From positions 310,001 to 374,000 of the forward strand of contig UBKJ01000017.1 in assembly GCA_900465915.1 (NCBI GenBank): a stretch of DNA of 64,000 nt. The letters are read 5' to 3'. A program made the translations under genes and the position numbers. This document shows positions 53,404 through 63,336 of the stretch, piece by piece. Each line of letters starts with the position of its first letter. The first letter of the stretch is position 1. The notes under the pieces were generated by a model. The model was given only the letters and a program-made list of their open reading frames with translations. It did no database searches and was not told the DNA's origin. Source of the DNA: Hyphomicrobiales bacterium. Its GTDB lineage: Bacteria; Pseudomonadota; Alphaproteobacteria; Rhizobiales; Rhizobiaceae.

Positions 53404-55560
53404 TCAGCTTATATGCGCCAGCACGGCCAGAAGCAGCAAAGCGACGATGTTGGTGATCTTGATCGCCGGGTTGACGGCGGGGCCGGCCGTGTCCTTGTAG
53501 GGGTCGCCCACCGTGTCGCCGGTCACCGAGGCCTTGTGCGCCTCCGAGCCCTTGAGGTGCTTGACGCCGTCGGAATCGGTGAAGCCGTCCTCGAAGCTCT
53601 TCTTGGCGTTGTCCCAGGCGCCGCCGCCCGAGGTCATGGAGATGGCCACGAACAGCCCGTTGATGATGACGCCCAGAAGCGACGCGCCGAGCGCGGCGAA
53701 GGCCGCCGCCTTGGAGCCCGAGATCAGGAGCACGCCGAAATAGACCACCAGCGGGGCCAAAACCGGCAAGAGCGACGGCAGGATCATCTCGCGGATCGCC
53801 GCGCGCGTCAGCATGTCGACGGCGCGGGCGTAGTCGGGCCGCTCGCGGCCCTCCATGATGCCCGGCTTCTCCTTGAACTGGCGGCGCACCTCCTTGACCA
53901 CCGCGCCGCCGGCGCGGCCGACGGCCGTCATGGCCATGCCGCCGAACAGATAGGGGATGAGGCCGCCGAAGATCAGCCCGGCCACCACGTAGGGGTTGGA
54001 CAGCTCGAAGGACACCGCGCCCATGTCGGCGAAATAGGGATAGGTCTGGCCGTTGGCGGCGAAATAGGCGAGGTCGTTGGAATAGGCGGCGAACAGCACC
54101 AGCGCGCCGAGGCCGGCCGAGCCGATGGCGTAGCCCTTGGTGACGGCCTTGGTGGTGTTGCCCACCGCGTCGAGCGCGTCGGTGGCCTTGCGCACGTCGG
54201 GGTCGAGCCCGGCCATCTCGGCGATGCCGCCGGCGTTGTCGGTGACCGGGCCGAAAGCGTCGAGCGCCACGATCATGCCGGCGATGCCGAGCATGGCGGT
54301 GACGGCGATGGCGGTGCCGAACAGGCCGGCCAGCTGGTAGGTGGCGATGATGCCGCCGACGATGACGATGGCCGGCAGCGCCGTCGATTCCAGCGACACG
54401 GCGAGGCCCTGGATGACGTTGGTGCCGTGGCCGGTGACGGAGGCCTGGGCGATGGAGTTGACCGGGCGCTTGTTGGTGCCGGTGTAATATTCGGTGATGA
54501 CGACGATCAGGCCGGTGACGACCAGCCCGACGAGGCCGCAGACGAAGAGGTTGACGCCGGTGACGCTCTTGCCCGCCACGACGCCGATCTCGCCCCAGCC
54601 GACGGTGAGAAAGTTGGCGATGGCGAGGCCGGCGATGGAGAGAAGCCCCGTGGCGATCAGCCCCTTGTAGAGCGCGCCCATGATGGAGCCGTTGACGCCG
54701 AGCCGCACGAAGCCGGTGCCGACGATGGAGGTGATGACGCAGGCGCCGCAGATGACCAGCGGATAGAGCATCACGTTGGGCAGCACCGAGGAGCCGTTGA
54801 AGAAGATCGAGCCCAGCACCATGGTGGCGACCACGGTGACGGCGTAGGTCTCGAACAGGTCGGCGGCCATGCCGGCGCAGTCGCCGACATTGTCGCCGAC
54901 ATTGTCGGCGATGGTGGCCGGGTTGCGCGGGTCGTCCTCGGGGATGCCGGCCTCGACCTTGCCGACCAGGTCGCCGCCGACGTCGGCGCCCTTGGTGAAG
55001 ATGCCGCCGCCCAGACGCGCGAAGATGGAGATGAGCGAGGCGCCGAAGCCGAGCGCCACCAGCGCGTCGATGACGACGCGGTCGGAGGGCGCGTAGCCGA
55101 GAAGGACGGTGAGGATGAAATAATAGACCGAGACGCCGAGCAGCGCCAAGCCCGCCACCAAAAGGCCGGTGATCGCGCCCGACTTGAAGGCCAGTTCCAG
55201 CCCGCCGGCGAGGCTGAGCGTGGCGGCCTGCGCGGTGCGCACGTTGGCGCGCACCGAGACGTGCATGCCGATGAAGCCGGTGAGGCCCGACAGCACGGCG
55301 CCGATCAGGAAGCCGATCGCCGCGGTGATGGAGAGAAGATACCAGGCGGCGAGGAAGACCACGACGCCGACCAGCGCGATGGTGGTGTATTGCCGCGTCA
55401 GATAGGCCTGCGCGCCCTCGCGGATGGCGCCGGCGATTTCCTGCATGCGCTGCGTCCCCTGGTCGGCCGCAAGCACCGACCGCGTCGCCCAAGCGGCGAA
55501 AAGGACCGAAACCAGGCCGCAGGCGATGACGAGAAGAAGAACTGCCATTCCCATTTGCAT
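53404..55560 (-). CDS. hppA: K+-insensitive H+-translocating inorganic pyrophosphatase
   Basis: 718 residues and about 16 membrane segments, starting [15 protein letters not shown] at 55560 with GGGAG upstream. The pyrophosphate-binding motif [40 protein letters not shown] is intact. Lys in the [10 protein letters not shown] segment is the diagnostic residue of the K+-independent class (Ala in K+-dependent enzymes). Pumps protons using pyrophosphate hydrolysis. A longer open frame upstream (to 55722) does not look coding. Confidence 0.95.
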   Translation of the reverse strand: MQMGMAVLLLVIACGLVSVLFAAWATRSVLAADQGTQRMQEIAGAIREGAQAYLTRQYTTIALVGVVVFLAAWYLLSITAAIGFLIGAVLSGLTGFIGMHVSVRANVRTAQAATLSLAGGLELAFKSGAITGLLVAGLALLGVSVYYFILTVLLGYAPSDRVVIDALVALGFGASLISIFARLGGGIFTKGADVGGDLVGKVEAGIPEDDPRNPATIADNVGDNVGDCAGMAADLFETYAVTVVATMVLGSIFFNGSSVLPNVMLYPLVICGACVITSIVGTGFVRLGVNGSIMGALYKGLIATGLLSIAGLAIANFLTVGWGEIGVVAGKSVTGVNLFVCGLVGLVVTGLIVVITEYYTGTNKRPVNSIAQASVTGHGTNVIQGLAVSLESTALPAIVIVGGIIATYQLAGLFGTAIAVTAMLGIAGMIVALDAFGPVTDNAGGIAEMAGLDPDVRKATDALDAVGNTTKAVTKGYAIGSAGLGALVLFAAYSNDLAYFAANGQTYPYFADMGAVSFELSNPYVVAGLIFGGLIPYLFGGMAMTAVGRAGGAVVKEVRRQFKEKPGIMEGRERPDYARAVDMLTRAAIREMILPSLLPVLAPLVVYFGVLLISGSKAAAFAALGASLLGVIINGLFVAISMTSGGGAWDNAKKSFEDGFTDSDGVKHLKGSEAHKASVTGDTVGDPYKDTAGPAVNPAIKITNIVALLLLAVLAHIS

Positions 55561-55880
55561 CAAGGCGAACTCCCATAAGCTCGCGCCAGCCGCCCCGGAC
55601 CTCGTAGCGGCGGCGCATGACGGCCCGAAAACCCCTCCCCGGACCAGGAACAGCGGCATGGAAGCCCTGAAGCCGACTTTCCACCGGGCTTCGACGGCGC
55701 AGTTCTTCTCGATTCCGACCAAGGTTTTTCCCGGCGGCCGCCCATGGCGGAAACAGACCGGGATTCAAGCGATTGGCGGGACTTTCATTCCAGCATTCTC
55801 AATGCCGCGCCGCAAGGATGCGAAACGGCCGGGAAAAGGTCAAGCCGTTCTTTGCCGCAGCCGGCTAAGGCGCAAAAACA

Positions 55881-55906
55881 AGGGGCCGCGGTCGCCCGCG
55901 GCCCCT
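55881..55906 (-). terminator. Terminator of the nrdR-ribD-ribE-nusB operon
   Basis: AGGGGCCGCGG and CCGCGGCCCCT pair around TCGC; on the minus strand TTGTTTTTG follows. Located 23 bases after the nusB stop. The remaining stretch 55561-55880, upstream of hppA, shows no further element I can name. Confidence 0.85.
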
Positions 55907-55928
55907 CCATGGGGATAGTCCGGCCGCG

Positions 55929-56444
55929 TCAGCCGCGCGGCCTGGGGCCGGCGCCCCGGCTTTCGCCGCGAATCACGAAGGCCAGCCGGTCGAGGACGGC
56001 GTTGACCAGCTTGGGCTCGTCCTCGGCGTAGAAGGCCTTGGCGATGTCGACATATTCCGACACGATCACCGCCGTCGGCACGTCCTTGCGGGTCTTGAGC
56101 TCCCAGGCGCCGGCGCGCAGGATGGCGCGCAGGGTGGAGTCGAGCCGCGACAGCGGCCAGTCCTCGGTCAGCGCCTGGTGGATCATCGGGTCGAGCCGGA
56201 GCTGCTCGTCGACCACGCCGGCGACGATGGCGCGGAACCATTGCGGGTCGGCGTCGAGATACTGGGCGCCGTCGACTTCCTTGCCGAGGCGGAAGGCCTC
56301 GTATTCAGCCACGACCTCCATCACGCCGGTTCCGGCGACGTCCATCTGGTAGAGCGCCTGCACCGCCGCCAGGCGGGCGACGCCGCGCTTGTTGGCGGTG
56401 CGCGGAAGATTGGGGGCGGAGCTGTTGTCCGTGGGGGTGGTCAT
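55929..56444 (-). CDS. nusB: Transcription antitermination protein NusB
   Basis: 171 residues, helical NusB fold: [66 protein letters not shown]. Binds BoxA RNA with S10 for rRNA antitermination. In related genomes ribH lies between ribE and nusB; here only 92 non-coding bases separate them. Confidence 0.95.
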   Translation of the reverse strand: MTTPTDNSSAPNLPRTANKRGVARLAAVQALYQMDVAGTGVMEVVAEYEAFRLGKEVDGAQYLDADPQWFRAIVAGVVDEQLRLDPMIHQALTEDWPLSRLDSTLRAILRAGAWELKTRKDVPTAVIVSEYVDIAKAFYAEDEPKLVNAVLDRLAFVIRGESRGAGPRPRG

Positions 56445-56536
56445 GGTGGGCTCCGAAACTTCTGGCGCGGATCGATCATAGGCAAGCCCCCGGCGTCACG
56501 AGGACGCGCGGCGGCGACAGGCGCTAGGCTCTAAGC

Positions 56537-57145
56537 CTATTTCCGGTATTGCGCAAGCCTCGCCGCGTAACGGGCGAGCTGATCGATCTCGATATTGACG
56601 CGGTCGCCTGCCTTGCGCTCGCCCCAGGTGGTGGCCTCCAGCGAATGGCGGATCAGGAGCACGTCGAACTGGGCGCCCTCGACGCCGTTGACGGTCAGCG
56701 AGGTCCCGTCCAGCGCCACCGAACCCTTCTGGGCGATGAAGGGGGCCAGCGCCTCGGGCGCGCGCAGCGTGAAGCGCACCGCGTCGCCCTCCTCCTTCCG
56801 CGAAACGATCTCGGCCTGCCCGTCGACATGGCCCGACACGAGATGGCCGCCCATCTCGTCGCCCAGTTTCAGCGAGCGCTCCAGATTGACGCGGGCGCCT
56901 GTGCGCCATGCCGCGATGGTGGTCAGCCGCAGCGCCTCCTCCCAGGCCTCGACCTCGAACCAGCGCGCGTTGGAGCCCTTCTCCGGCAGCGCCACCACCG
57001 TCAGGCAGACGCCGCCGCAGGCGATGGAGGCGCCGAGCGCGATGGTCTCGGGATCGAAGCGCGTCTCGACGCGCAGGAGCACGCCCTCGTTGAGGGGTTT
57101 CACCCGCTCGATCCTGCCGATGTCGGTGACAATGCCTGTGAACAT
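56537..57145 (-). CDS. ribE: Riboflavin synthase subunit alpha
   Basis: 202 residues starting [15 protein letters not shown], the family N-terminus, from an ATG whose A is shared with the ribD stop (TGATG). Two lumazine-binding repeats, the first with CLTV and the second beginning GGHLVSGHVDGQAEI. Converts two lumazines to riboflavin. AAGGAAGG serves as ribosome-binding site. Confidence 0.96.
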   Translation of the reverse strand: MFTGIVTDIGRIERVKPLNEGVLLRVETRFDPETIALGASIACGGVCLTVVALPEKGSNARWFEVEAWEEALRLTTIAAWRTGARVNLERSLKLGDEMGGHLVSGHVDGQAEIVSRKEEGDAVRFTLRAPEALAPFIAQKGSVALDGTSLTVNGVEGAQFDVLLIRHSLEATTWGERKAGDRVNIEIDQLARYAARLAQYRK

Positions 57146-58263
57146 CAAGCCTTCCTTACATATTCGGTATATTCGTCGTCGCCGTAGCGCGCCGCGCGCA
57201 GAACGACGAAGCCGCGCTCGATATGGGCATCGAGCGCCGGAACCGCAACGCCCCTCTCCGCCCCGATCGCCTCAGGGCCGCGGAACAGCACGATGCGGTC
57301 GACCAGGTCCTCGGCCAGGAAATCCGCCGCCACGCGCGCGCCGCCCTCGACCAGCACGCTCGCCACGCCCTGCGCCGCGAGGTCCTCCATCAGTTCGGGA
57401 AGCGCGATGCGACCGCAATGGTCCTCGGTGGCGAGGATGCGGCAGCCGGCCGCCTGCAAGGCGGCGCGGCGGTCGGCGGGGGCGCTTTCGCCACAGGCGA
57501 GCCAGAGCGGGATCGCCCCGGCCGAGCGCGCCAGCCGCGACGACAGGGGCAGCCGCAGCGCCGTGTCGAGCACGAGGCGCACCGGCGAGCGCCGCTCCAG
57601 CCCCGGCAGGCGGCAGTCGAGCATGGGATCGTCGGCCAGCGCCGTGCCGGCGCCGACCAGGACCACGTCGCTCCCGGCCCGCAGGATGTGGGATTGCGCG
57701 CGCGAGACGGGGCCGGAAATGGCGAGCTGCCCCTCGCCGCGCCGGCCGATCATGCCGTCGGCGGAAAGCGCAAGCTTCAGAATCACTTCCGGGCGTTTTT
57801 TCGAAGATCGATTCAGGTAGCCGGCGAGATCGTCGGCGGCCTCGGCGGCCAGCACCCCCGGCGTCACGTCTATGCCGCCGGCGCGCAATATGGCGAAGCC
57901 CTTGCCGCTGACGCGCGCGTCCGGGTCGGTGGCGGCGGCCACGACGCGGGCCACGCCGGCGCGCACCAGCGCCTCGGCGCAGGGCGGCGTGCGGCCGTGA
58001 TGGGCGCAGGGCTCCAGCGTCACATAGGCCGTGGCGCCGCGCGCCGCCTCGCCGGCCTCGGCCAGCGCCTGCGGCTCGGCGTGCGGCCGGCCGCCCAGCG
58101 CGGTAACGCCACGCCCGACGACGACGCCGTCCCTGACGATCAGCGTGCCGACGGAGGGGTTGGTGTCGGTCAGCCCCTTGTGGCGGCGGGCGAAGCGGAT
58201 CGCCGCCGCCATGTAGCGGCGGTCCTCGGCCGAAACCCCGTCCTGGGAAACGCGCCCCATCAT
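57145..58263 (-). CDS. ribD: Bifunctional riboflavin biosynthesis deaminase/reductase RibD
   Basis: 372 residues. N-terminal cytidine-deaminase-like domain (about 12-150) with zinc motif [10 protein letters not shown]...[17 protein letters not shown]-terminal reductase domain (about 155-365) with [17 protein letters not shown] and [12 protein letters not shown]. Starts with ATG-ATG at 58263/58260, overlapping the nrdR stop. Second and third steps of riboflavin synthesis. Confidence 0.95.
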   Translation of the reverse strand: MMGRVSQDGVSAEDRRYMAAAIRFARRHKGLTDTNPSVGTLIVRDGVVVGRGVTALGGRPHAEPQALAEAGEAARGATAYVTLEPCAHHGRTPPCAEALVRAGVARVVAAATDPDARVSGKGFAILRAGGIDVTPGVLAAEAADDLAGYLNRSSKKRPEVILKLALSADGMIGRRGEGQLAISGPVSRAQSHILRAGSDVVLVGAGTALADDPMLDCRLPGLERRSPVRLVLDTALRLPLSSRLARSAGAIPLWLACGESAPADRRAALQAAGCRILATEDHCGRIALPELMEDLAAQGVASVLVEGGARVAADFLAEDLVDRIVLFRGPEAIGAERGVAVPALDAHIERGFVVLRAARYGDDEYTEYVRKA

Positions 58264-58727
58264 GCCTCCGGCTCGGCCTCGCCGGTCAGCTCATCGATGA
58301 CGTTGTGGAAATCGACCGCCTTGCGGAAATTGCGATAGACGGAGGCGAAGCGGATATAGGCGATGTCGTCGATGCCCTTCAGCGCGTCCATGGCCAGCCG
58401 GCCGATCTCGTCGGAGGTCACCTCCGGCTCGCCGGAGCTTTCGAGCTGGCGCACGATGCCGGAGACGGCGCGCTCCACCCGCTCCTCGTCCACGTCGCGC
58501 TTGCGCAGCGCCACCTCGATGGACTTCATCAGCTTGTCGCGGTCGAAGGGCACGCGGCGGCCGCTCTTCTTGACCACCATCAGGTCGCGCAGCTGCACGC
58601 GCTCGAAGGTGGTGAAGCGCCCGCCGCAGACCGAGCAGACGCGGCGGCGGCGGATGACGGCGCCCTCTTCCGCCGGGCGGGAGTCCTTCACCTGCGTGTC
58701 TTCAGACTGGCAATAGGGGCAACGCAT
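58260..58727 (-). CDS. nrdR: Transcriptional repressor NrdR
   Basis: 155 residues. Zinc ribbon [38 protein letters not shown] (Cys3/6/31/34) then the ATP-cone (about 49-139) [38 protein letters not shown]. Represses ribonucleotide reductase genes in response to ATP/dATP. Classical neighbour of glyA and ribD in alphaproteobacteria. Confidence 0.97.
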   Translation of the reverse strand: MRCPYCQSEDTQVKDSRPAEEGAVIRRRRVCSVCGGRFTTFERVQLRDLMVVKKSGRRVPFDRDKLMKSIEVALRKRDVDEERVERAVSGIVRQLESSGEPEVTSDEIGRLAMDALKGIDDIAYIRFASVYRNFRKAVDFHNVIDELTGEAEPEA

Positions 58728-58800
58728 GAAACTCTTTCGGGATACGGATAACTGATTCCGCCGGCATCATAGCCCATCGGCCGCCGCCCGCCCACGCCCA

Positions 58801-58835
58801 AAAAAGACAGCCCCGCCCGGCGAGCGGACGGGGCT
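58801..58835 (-). terminator. Terminator of glyA
   Basis: AGCCCCG/CGGGGCT stem (58809-58835) with a 13-base loop; T-run on the minus strand at 58801-58806. Lies 22 bases after the glyA stop. Confidence 0.8.
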
Positions 58836-58856
58836 GCGGACAGAAGGCCGGAACGC

Positions 58857-60176
58857 TTATCCCTGATAGCCGTACATGGGGAAGCGGTCGGTGAGCGCCA
58901 CCACCTTGGCCTTGACGGCGGCTTCCACGGCGGCGTTGCCCTCGTCGGAATTGGCCGCCTTGAGCCCGTCGAGCACCTCGGCGATCAGCGCGCCGATCTC
59001 CTTGAACTCGGCGACGCCGAAGCCGCGCGTCGTGCCGGCCGGCGTGCCGAGGCGGACGCCGGAGGTGACGAAGGGTTTTTCGGGGTCGAAGGGAATGCCG
59101 TTCTTGTTGCAGGTGATGTTGGCGCGGCCGAGCGCCGCCTCGGCGCGCTTGCCGGTGGCGTTCTTGGGACGCAGGTCGACGAGCATCAGGTGGTTGTCGG
59201 TGCCGCCCGAGACGATGTCGAGGCCGTGCGACTTCAGTTCCTCGGACAGGGCGCGGGCGTTGTCGACCACGTTCTTGGCGTAGAGCTTGAATTCCGGCTT
59301 CAGCGCCTCGCCGAAGGCCACGGCCTTGCCGGCGATGACATGCATCAGCGGGCCGCCCTGCAGGCCGGGGAAGACGGCCGAATTGATCTTCTTGGCGATG
59401 TCGGCGTCGTTGGTGAGGATCATGCCGCCGCGCGGGCCGCGCAGCGACTTGTGCGTCGTGGTGGTGCAGACATGGGCGTGCGGCACCGGCGACGGATGCT
59501 GGCCGCCGGCGACCAGGCCGGCGATATGGGCCATGTCGACCATCAGATAGGCGCCCACCTCGTCGGCGATCTCGCGGAAACGCTTCCAGTCCCAGATGCG
59601 CGAATAGGCGGTGCCGCCGGCGAGGATCAGCTTGGGCTTGTTCTCGCGGGCGAGACGGGCGACCTCGTCCATGTCGAGGAGATGGTCTTCCTTGCGCACG
59701 CCGTAGGAGACGACGTTGAACCACTTGCCCGACATGTTGACGGGCGAGCCGTGCGTGAGATGGCCGCCGGAATTGAGGTCGAGGCCCATGAAGGTGTCGC
59801 CGGGCTGGAGAAGCGCCAGGAACACGGCCTGGTTCATCTGGCTGCCGGAATTGGGCTGCACATTGGCGAATTCCGCCCCGAACAGCTTCTTGGCGCGCTC
59901 GATGGCCAGCTCCTCGACCACGTCGACATACTGGCAGCCGCCGTAATAGCGCTTGCCCGGATAGCCCTCGGCGTATTTGTTGGTGAGGATGGAGCCCTGC
60001 GCCTCCAGCACGGCGCGCGAGACGATGTTCTCCGAGGCGATCAGCTCGATCTCGTGGCGCTGGCGGCCCAGCTCGCTGCGGATCGCGCCGAAGATCTCGG
60101 CGTCGATGTCCTCGAGCGCGGCGTTGAAGAAGACATCCGACGATGCGCCGTTTGCGGCTGCATTGGCTTGCGACAT
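58857..60176 (-). CDS. glyA: Serine hydroxymethyltransferase
   Basis: 439 residues. [40 protein letters not shown], the PLP lysine K243 in [14 protein letters not shown], and [14 protein letters not shown] are all canonical. Converts serine and tetrahydrofolate to glycine and methylene-tetrahydrofolate. Own terminator; the next genes nrdR-ribD form a separate unit. Confidence 0.98.
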   Translation of the reverse strand: MSQANAAANGASSDVFFNAALEDIDAEIFGAIRSELGRQRHEIELIASENIVSRAVLEAQGSILTNKYAEGYPGKRYYGGCQYVDVVEELAIERAKKLFGAEFANVQPNSGSQMNQAVFLALLQPGDTFMGLDLNSGGHLTHGSPVNMSGKWFNVVSYGVRKEDHLLDMDEVARLARENKPKLILAGGTAYSRIWDWKRFREIADEVGAYLMVDMAHIAGLVAGGQHPSPVPHAHVCTTTTHKSLRGPRGGMILTNDADIAKKINSAVFPGLQGGPLMHVIAGKAVAFGEALKPEFKLYAKNVVDNARALSEELKSHGLDIVSGGTDNHLMLVDLRPKNATGKRAEAALGRANITCNKNGIPFDPEKPFVTSGVRLGTPAGTTRGFGVAEFKEIGALIAEVLDGLKAANSDEGNAAVEAAVKAKVVALTDRFPMYGYQG

Positions 60177-60313
60177 GTTTCACACCCTCCGGGTTTGCCG
60201 GTCATAGCTTGTCCATGACGCGCATTATCACACTTGATCGATCGAGGCCAATGGCCGGCAGGCGAAAAGCATGTTCCAAAATGCGGCACGGCGTCGGATT
60301 TCGGCAGGAAAAA

Positions 60314-60337
60314 GCGGGGCGAGATTTCCGGCCCCGC
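60314..60337 (-). terminator. Terminator of the ADP-ribosyltransferase-like gene
   Basis: GCGGGGC and GCCCCGC around a 10-base loop; TTTTTCC follows on the minus strand. Located 13 bases after the stop. Confidence 0.75.
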
Positions 60338-60349
60338 GCCCGTCCCGTT

Positions 60350-61081
60350 TCAGACCGCCAGGTCGAGATAGTCCACGCTGACATGCTCGATGTCGCGGCC
60401 GAGCCCGAGCGCCTCGTCCACGAAGCCGGAATCCACCGGGCCGTGGCGGCCGGCCCGGACCGGCCCCTTGACATGGACCTCGTCGTAGCGCGTGTAGGCG
60501 GCGTTCATCACCGCGCTGACACCGCGACGGTAGGCGGGGGACTTTCCCTCGAATATGGAGAAGTCCGAGCTCAGATAGGTCCGGTTGAGGTCCGTCCGGC
60601 CGCCTTCGATCGTGTAGCAGACGAAAGTGTCGCCGTAGCGCTCGTAAAGCTCCCGCAGCGGCAGCGCGCGATGCGTGTCGGCCCTGATCCGGTAGAGCTT
60701 GGGCGTGACCGCGTCCTCCACGGACAATGTCGAGGCGGCGAATTGCGGCGTGCGCTGGTGCGGCGCGTGGTCCTGCAACGCCTGCCATCGGCGGATCACG
60801 CCGTCGCCGCGCCGATAGATGTTCAGGTCGTGGCGCAGATAGTTCTCCGCCCCGCCCCGCGACGCCGCGCCGAAGACGGTGTCGCCGCCGAACAGCGCGA
60901 CGTTGGGCGGCGAGTCCCCGCCGACCGAGCCGACATAGCGCGGATCGGCCCAGCCCAGGAAGCCTTCCCGCGCCACGACGGAAGGCGGCCGCGCGTCGTA
61001 GCGATAGACGGAGAACGGCCAGGCCTCCGCCTCGAAACTGCGCAGCCTGCCGTTCAGGAAAAGCCTCGGGTCGTGGTCCAT
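60350..61081 (-). CDS. Pertussis toxin S1-like mono-ADP-ribosyltransferase domain protein
   Basis: 243 residues from the ATG at 61081 with GGAGGAG 6 bases upstream. Residues 25-48 (VYRYDARPP...GFLGWADP) match the N-terminus of pertussis toxin S1 almost residue for residue, with the same 17-residue distance between the NAD-binding Arg (R27) and the conserved Trp (W44). An STS-like FAASTLS lies at 114-120, then LYRIRAD...LYERYGD (129-151), again S1-like. E201 in RYDEVHVKGP is the likely catalytic glutamate, with Tyr rather than Gln/Glu two residues before it. An insert of about 50 residues separates W44 from the STS motif. No signal peptide and no toxin B-subunit genes are nearby. Monocistronic, between terminators. 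Target unknown. Confidence 0.8.
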   Translation of the reverse strand: MDHDPRLFLNGRLRSFEAEAWPFSVYRYDARPPSVVAREGFLGWADPRYVGSVGGDSPPNVALFGGDTVFGAASRGGAENYLRHDLNIYRRGDGVIRRWQALQDHAPHQRTPQFAASTLSVEDAVTPKLYRIRADTHRALPLRELYERYGDTFVCYTIEGGRTDLNRTYLSSDFSIFEGKSPAYRRGVSAVMNAAYTRYDEVHVKGPVRAGRHGPVDSGFVDEALGLGRDIEHVSVDYLDLAV

Positions 61082-61164
61082 CGCGTCTCCTCCGGTTGGG
61101 AAGACGCATGCTAGCCCGCGCCCAGCGGGCGCTGAACCGTCGGCCATGACAGGTCGGACGAAAA

Positions 61165-61190
61165 AAGCCGCCCGGTGGTCCGGGCGGCTT
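61165..61190 (-). terminator. Terminator of the L,D-transpeptidase gene
   Basis: AAGCCGCCCGG and CCGGGCGGCTT form an 11-bp stem with a TGGT loop; TTTTTTC follows on the minus strand. Isolates the transpeptidase transcript from the ADP-ribosyltransferase-like gene. Confidence 0.9.
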
Positions 61191-61213
61191 CAGGAAGGAT
61201 CAGGCGGCTGCGA

Positions 61214-62509
61214 TCAGGTGTTGGTGCCGAGCGACAACGAGGCCGCGCCGTCCATCTTGTAGATGTCGTCGCGGAACTGCACCACGCCGTCGCCGGTGGA
61301 CCAGGCGGTGATGTAGACGAAATGCAGCGGCACCGGGTCGGCGAGCTGCACCGGCGTGTTGACGCCGGAGCGGATGGTGTTCTCGATGTTCTCGCGGTCC
61401 CAGCCCGGCGTGTTCTGCAACAGCCACACGTCGAGGTCGCGCACGTTCTGCACGCGCACGCAGCCGGAGGAGTCGAAGCGCATGAGCTTGTTGAAATAGC
61501 TCTTCTGCGGCGTGTCGTGCATGTAGACGGAATAGGGATTGTTGAAGTTGATCTTGGTCGAGGACATGGCGTTGATCTTGCCCGGGTCCTGGCGGAACAT
61601 CAGCTTCACCGCGTCGTCGGTGTTCCAGTCGACGCTTTCCGGCGGCACTTCCTGGCCTTGCGCGTTGTAGAGGCGGATCTTGTTCTTGGTCAGATATTGC
61701 GGGTCCTTCCGCATCAGCGGAATGATGTCCTTCTGGATGATCGACTTGGGCGCGTTCCAGTAGGGATTGAGGATGACCTCGTGGATCTTGGAGGCGAGAA
61801 GCGGCGTCTGGCGGTCGATCTTGCCGACGACCGCCGTGTGGCGCTGCACGACGCTGCCGTTCTCCACCGCCTCGATGCGGGCGGCGGGGATGTTGACCAT
61901 GACGAAGCGCGGCTCCTTGGAGGCCTCCTCGGCCAGCGGCGCGAGGCGCTGGAGATTGGTCTGGAGCTGGCCGAGCCGCACATTGACGTCGATATTCATC
62001 GCCGCATAAGTGAACTGGCCCATAACGCCGTCGGTGGGCAGGCCGTGGCGGGCCTGGAAGCGCTTGACGGCGGCGTCGACATAGGTGTCGTAGGCGGTGG
62101 AGACGCCGGCCTCGCGCGGCAGGTCGCCCGAGACGATCAGGCGCTTGCGCAGCACCTGCACGGCCGGATCGTCGGCGCCGAGCCGGAAGGCGGCGTCGCC
62201 CGGCACGGTCGGCCAGCCGCCCTGCGCGGCGAGCTCGGAATACTGGCCGATGGCGGTCTGGAGATTGGCCATGGTCTGCTGGCTCAGCACCGGCTGGTTG
62301 GTCGCCACCTTGGCCGCGCCCGTCGCATGGGCGTCGAACTGGTCGTCCCAGTTGCCGCGGCGCGGCGCGCCGATGACGTCGGTCAGCGTCTGGGCGAAGG
62401 CCGGCGACAGGAAGGCGGAGGCGGCCACGGAAAGGCCGGCGGTCGCCGCGCCGCGCAGGAAGCGGCGGCGGTCGAGCGCATAGGCGGCGGTCTTGTCGGT
62501 CTTGGTCAT
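61214..62509 (-). CDS. Tat-exported L,D-transpeptidase (YkuD/YcbB family)
   Basis: 431 residues from the ATG at 62509. A Tat signal LDRRRFLRG (12-20) is followed by a hydrophobic stretch and cleavage near AFA-Q (about 40). A peptidoglycan-binding domain lies around 105-170 (LGADDPAVQVLRKRL...DGVMGQFTYAAM). The YkuD catalytic domain spans about 202-390, with His331 (MHDTPQK) and the nucleophile Cys350 in SSGCVRV. Makes 3-3 cross-links or attaches proteins in the cell wall. The MarR regulator encoded at 63337 is the LdtR type known to control such a gene in this order. Confidence 0.92.
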   Translation of the reverse strand: MTKTDKTAAYALDRRRFLRGAATAGLSVAASAFLSPAFAQTLTDVIGAPRRGNWDDQFDAHATGAAKVATNQPVLSQQTMANLQTAIGQYSELAAQGGWPTVPGDAAFRLGADDPAVQVLRKRLIVSGDLPREAGVSTAYDTYVDAAVKRFQARHGLPTDGVMGQFTYAAMNIDVNVRLGQLQTNLQRLAPLAEEASKEPRFVMVNIPAARIEAVENGSVVQRHTAVVGKIDRQTPLLASKIHEVILNPYWNAPKSIIQKDIIPLMRKDPQYLTKNKIRLYNAQGQEVPPESVDWNTDDAVKLMFRQDPGKINAMSSTKINFNNPYSVYMHDTPQKSYFNKLMRFDSSGCVRVQNVRDLDVWLLQNTPGWDRENIENTIRSGVNTPVQLADPVPLHFVYITAWSTGDGVVQFRDDIYKMDGAASLSLGTNT

Positions 62510-62807
62510 TTTGCTCGGTCCCAACACGGCTTGCCGCTCGCGCGGCGCTGATCCAGAAGCATAGCAGCAACGGCGTTTCATGGCGACAAAAAGGGCGGCG
62601 GAAAGCGCGTATGCGCGGCTTTCGGCTCGCCCGTCGCCGAGGCGGCGCTTGATCCGCGCCGTTCGTGCATGCTTATGGCGGTTTTTATGGCTTATTCATG
62701 TCGCGCGGCGCGGATTTCAAGCCGCCGCCCCCACGATTCCGCCCGCAAGGCGCAGCCACGCAGAAATGCCGCCATGGTTGTGGCCGTTCGGCAACATGTC
62801 GGAGCGT

Positions 62808-63275
62808 CTATTGCACGCGGTTCGGGCAGAGCGCCTTGAACTGGCCGAGCGCCACGTCGTAGCCGGAGGCGCTCGAACCGTCCAAGGGTTCGCCGCCGCC
62901 CGCCTCGACCAGAATATATTCGACGCCCATGCCGGTCGGGTCGTAGTCCGGGTTCGGCCCCTTGAACCAGTAGCCCTGCCCGTAGAGCGTCGTGAACCGG
63001 CCGGTCCGGCAATTGGCGGCGATTTCGGTGCGCAGCGGCGTCTTCATCTCGTCGGCGACGCATTTGGGCGTCACCTTCCGCACGTAGTCGCGGCAATAGG
63101 CGACGGCGTTCGCCTTCGTGTGCCTGGTGGTGATCCTGGCGTGGGTGGTCCCGATATTGGATTTCTTCACCACCGTCACCAGCATGCCGGCGCGCGAGCC
63201 GTAATAGAGCGTCTCGGCCGAGGCGGCTGTGGCGCAGGAAAGAGCGAGCGCCGCGATCGTGGTTCTGAGGAGCAT
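62808..63275 (-). CDS. Hypothetical secreted protein with four cysteines
   Basis: 155 residues. I use the ATG at 63275 because GGAGG lies 7 bases before it (63281 is too close). A signal peptide MLLRTTIAALALSCATAASA ends near residue 20. The mature protein has four cysteines (YCRDY, PKCVADE, ANCRTG, ALCPNR), probably two disulfides, and Tyr/Gly-rich segments (GQGYWFKGPNPDYDPTG). No family recognised. Lies between the L,D-transpeptidase and ldtR genes on the same strand; the 298 bases between it and the transpeptidase start show nothing definite. Confidence 0.75.
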   Translation of the reverse strand: MLLRTTIAALALSCATAASAETLYYGSRAGMLVTVVKKSNIGTTHARITTRHTKANAVAYCRDYVRKVTPKCVADEMKTPLRTEIAANCRTGRFTTLYGQGYWFKGPNPDYDPTGMGVEYILVEAGGGEPLDGSSASGYDVALGQFKALCPNRVQ

Positions 63276-63336
63276 GGTCATTCCTCCCAAGGTCGCCGCC
63301 ATTCTCCACGCCCCGCCGCGCGGGTCAAGACGCGCG

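Noticed and set aside
53374..55578. Plus-strand open frame of over 700 codons opposite hppA
   Set aside because: Antisense shadow of the pyrophosphatase gene, with no start signal and a low-complexity His/Asp/Gly composition.
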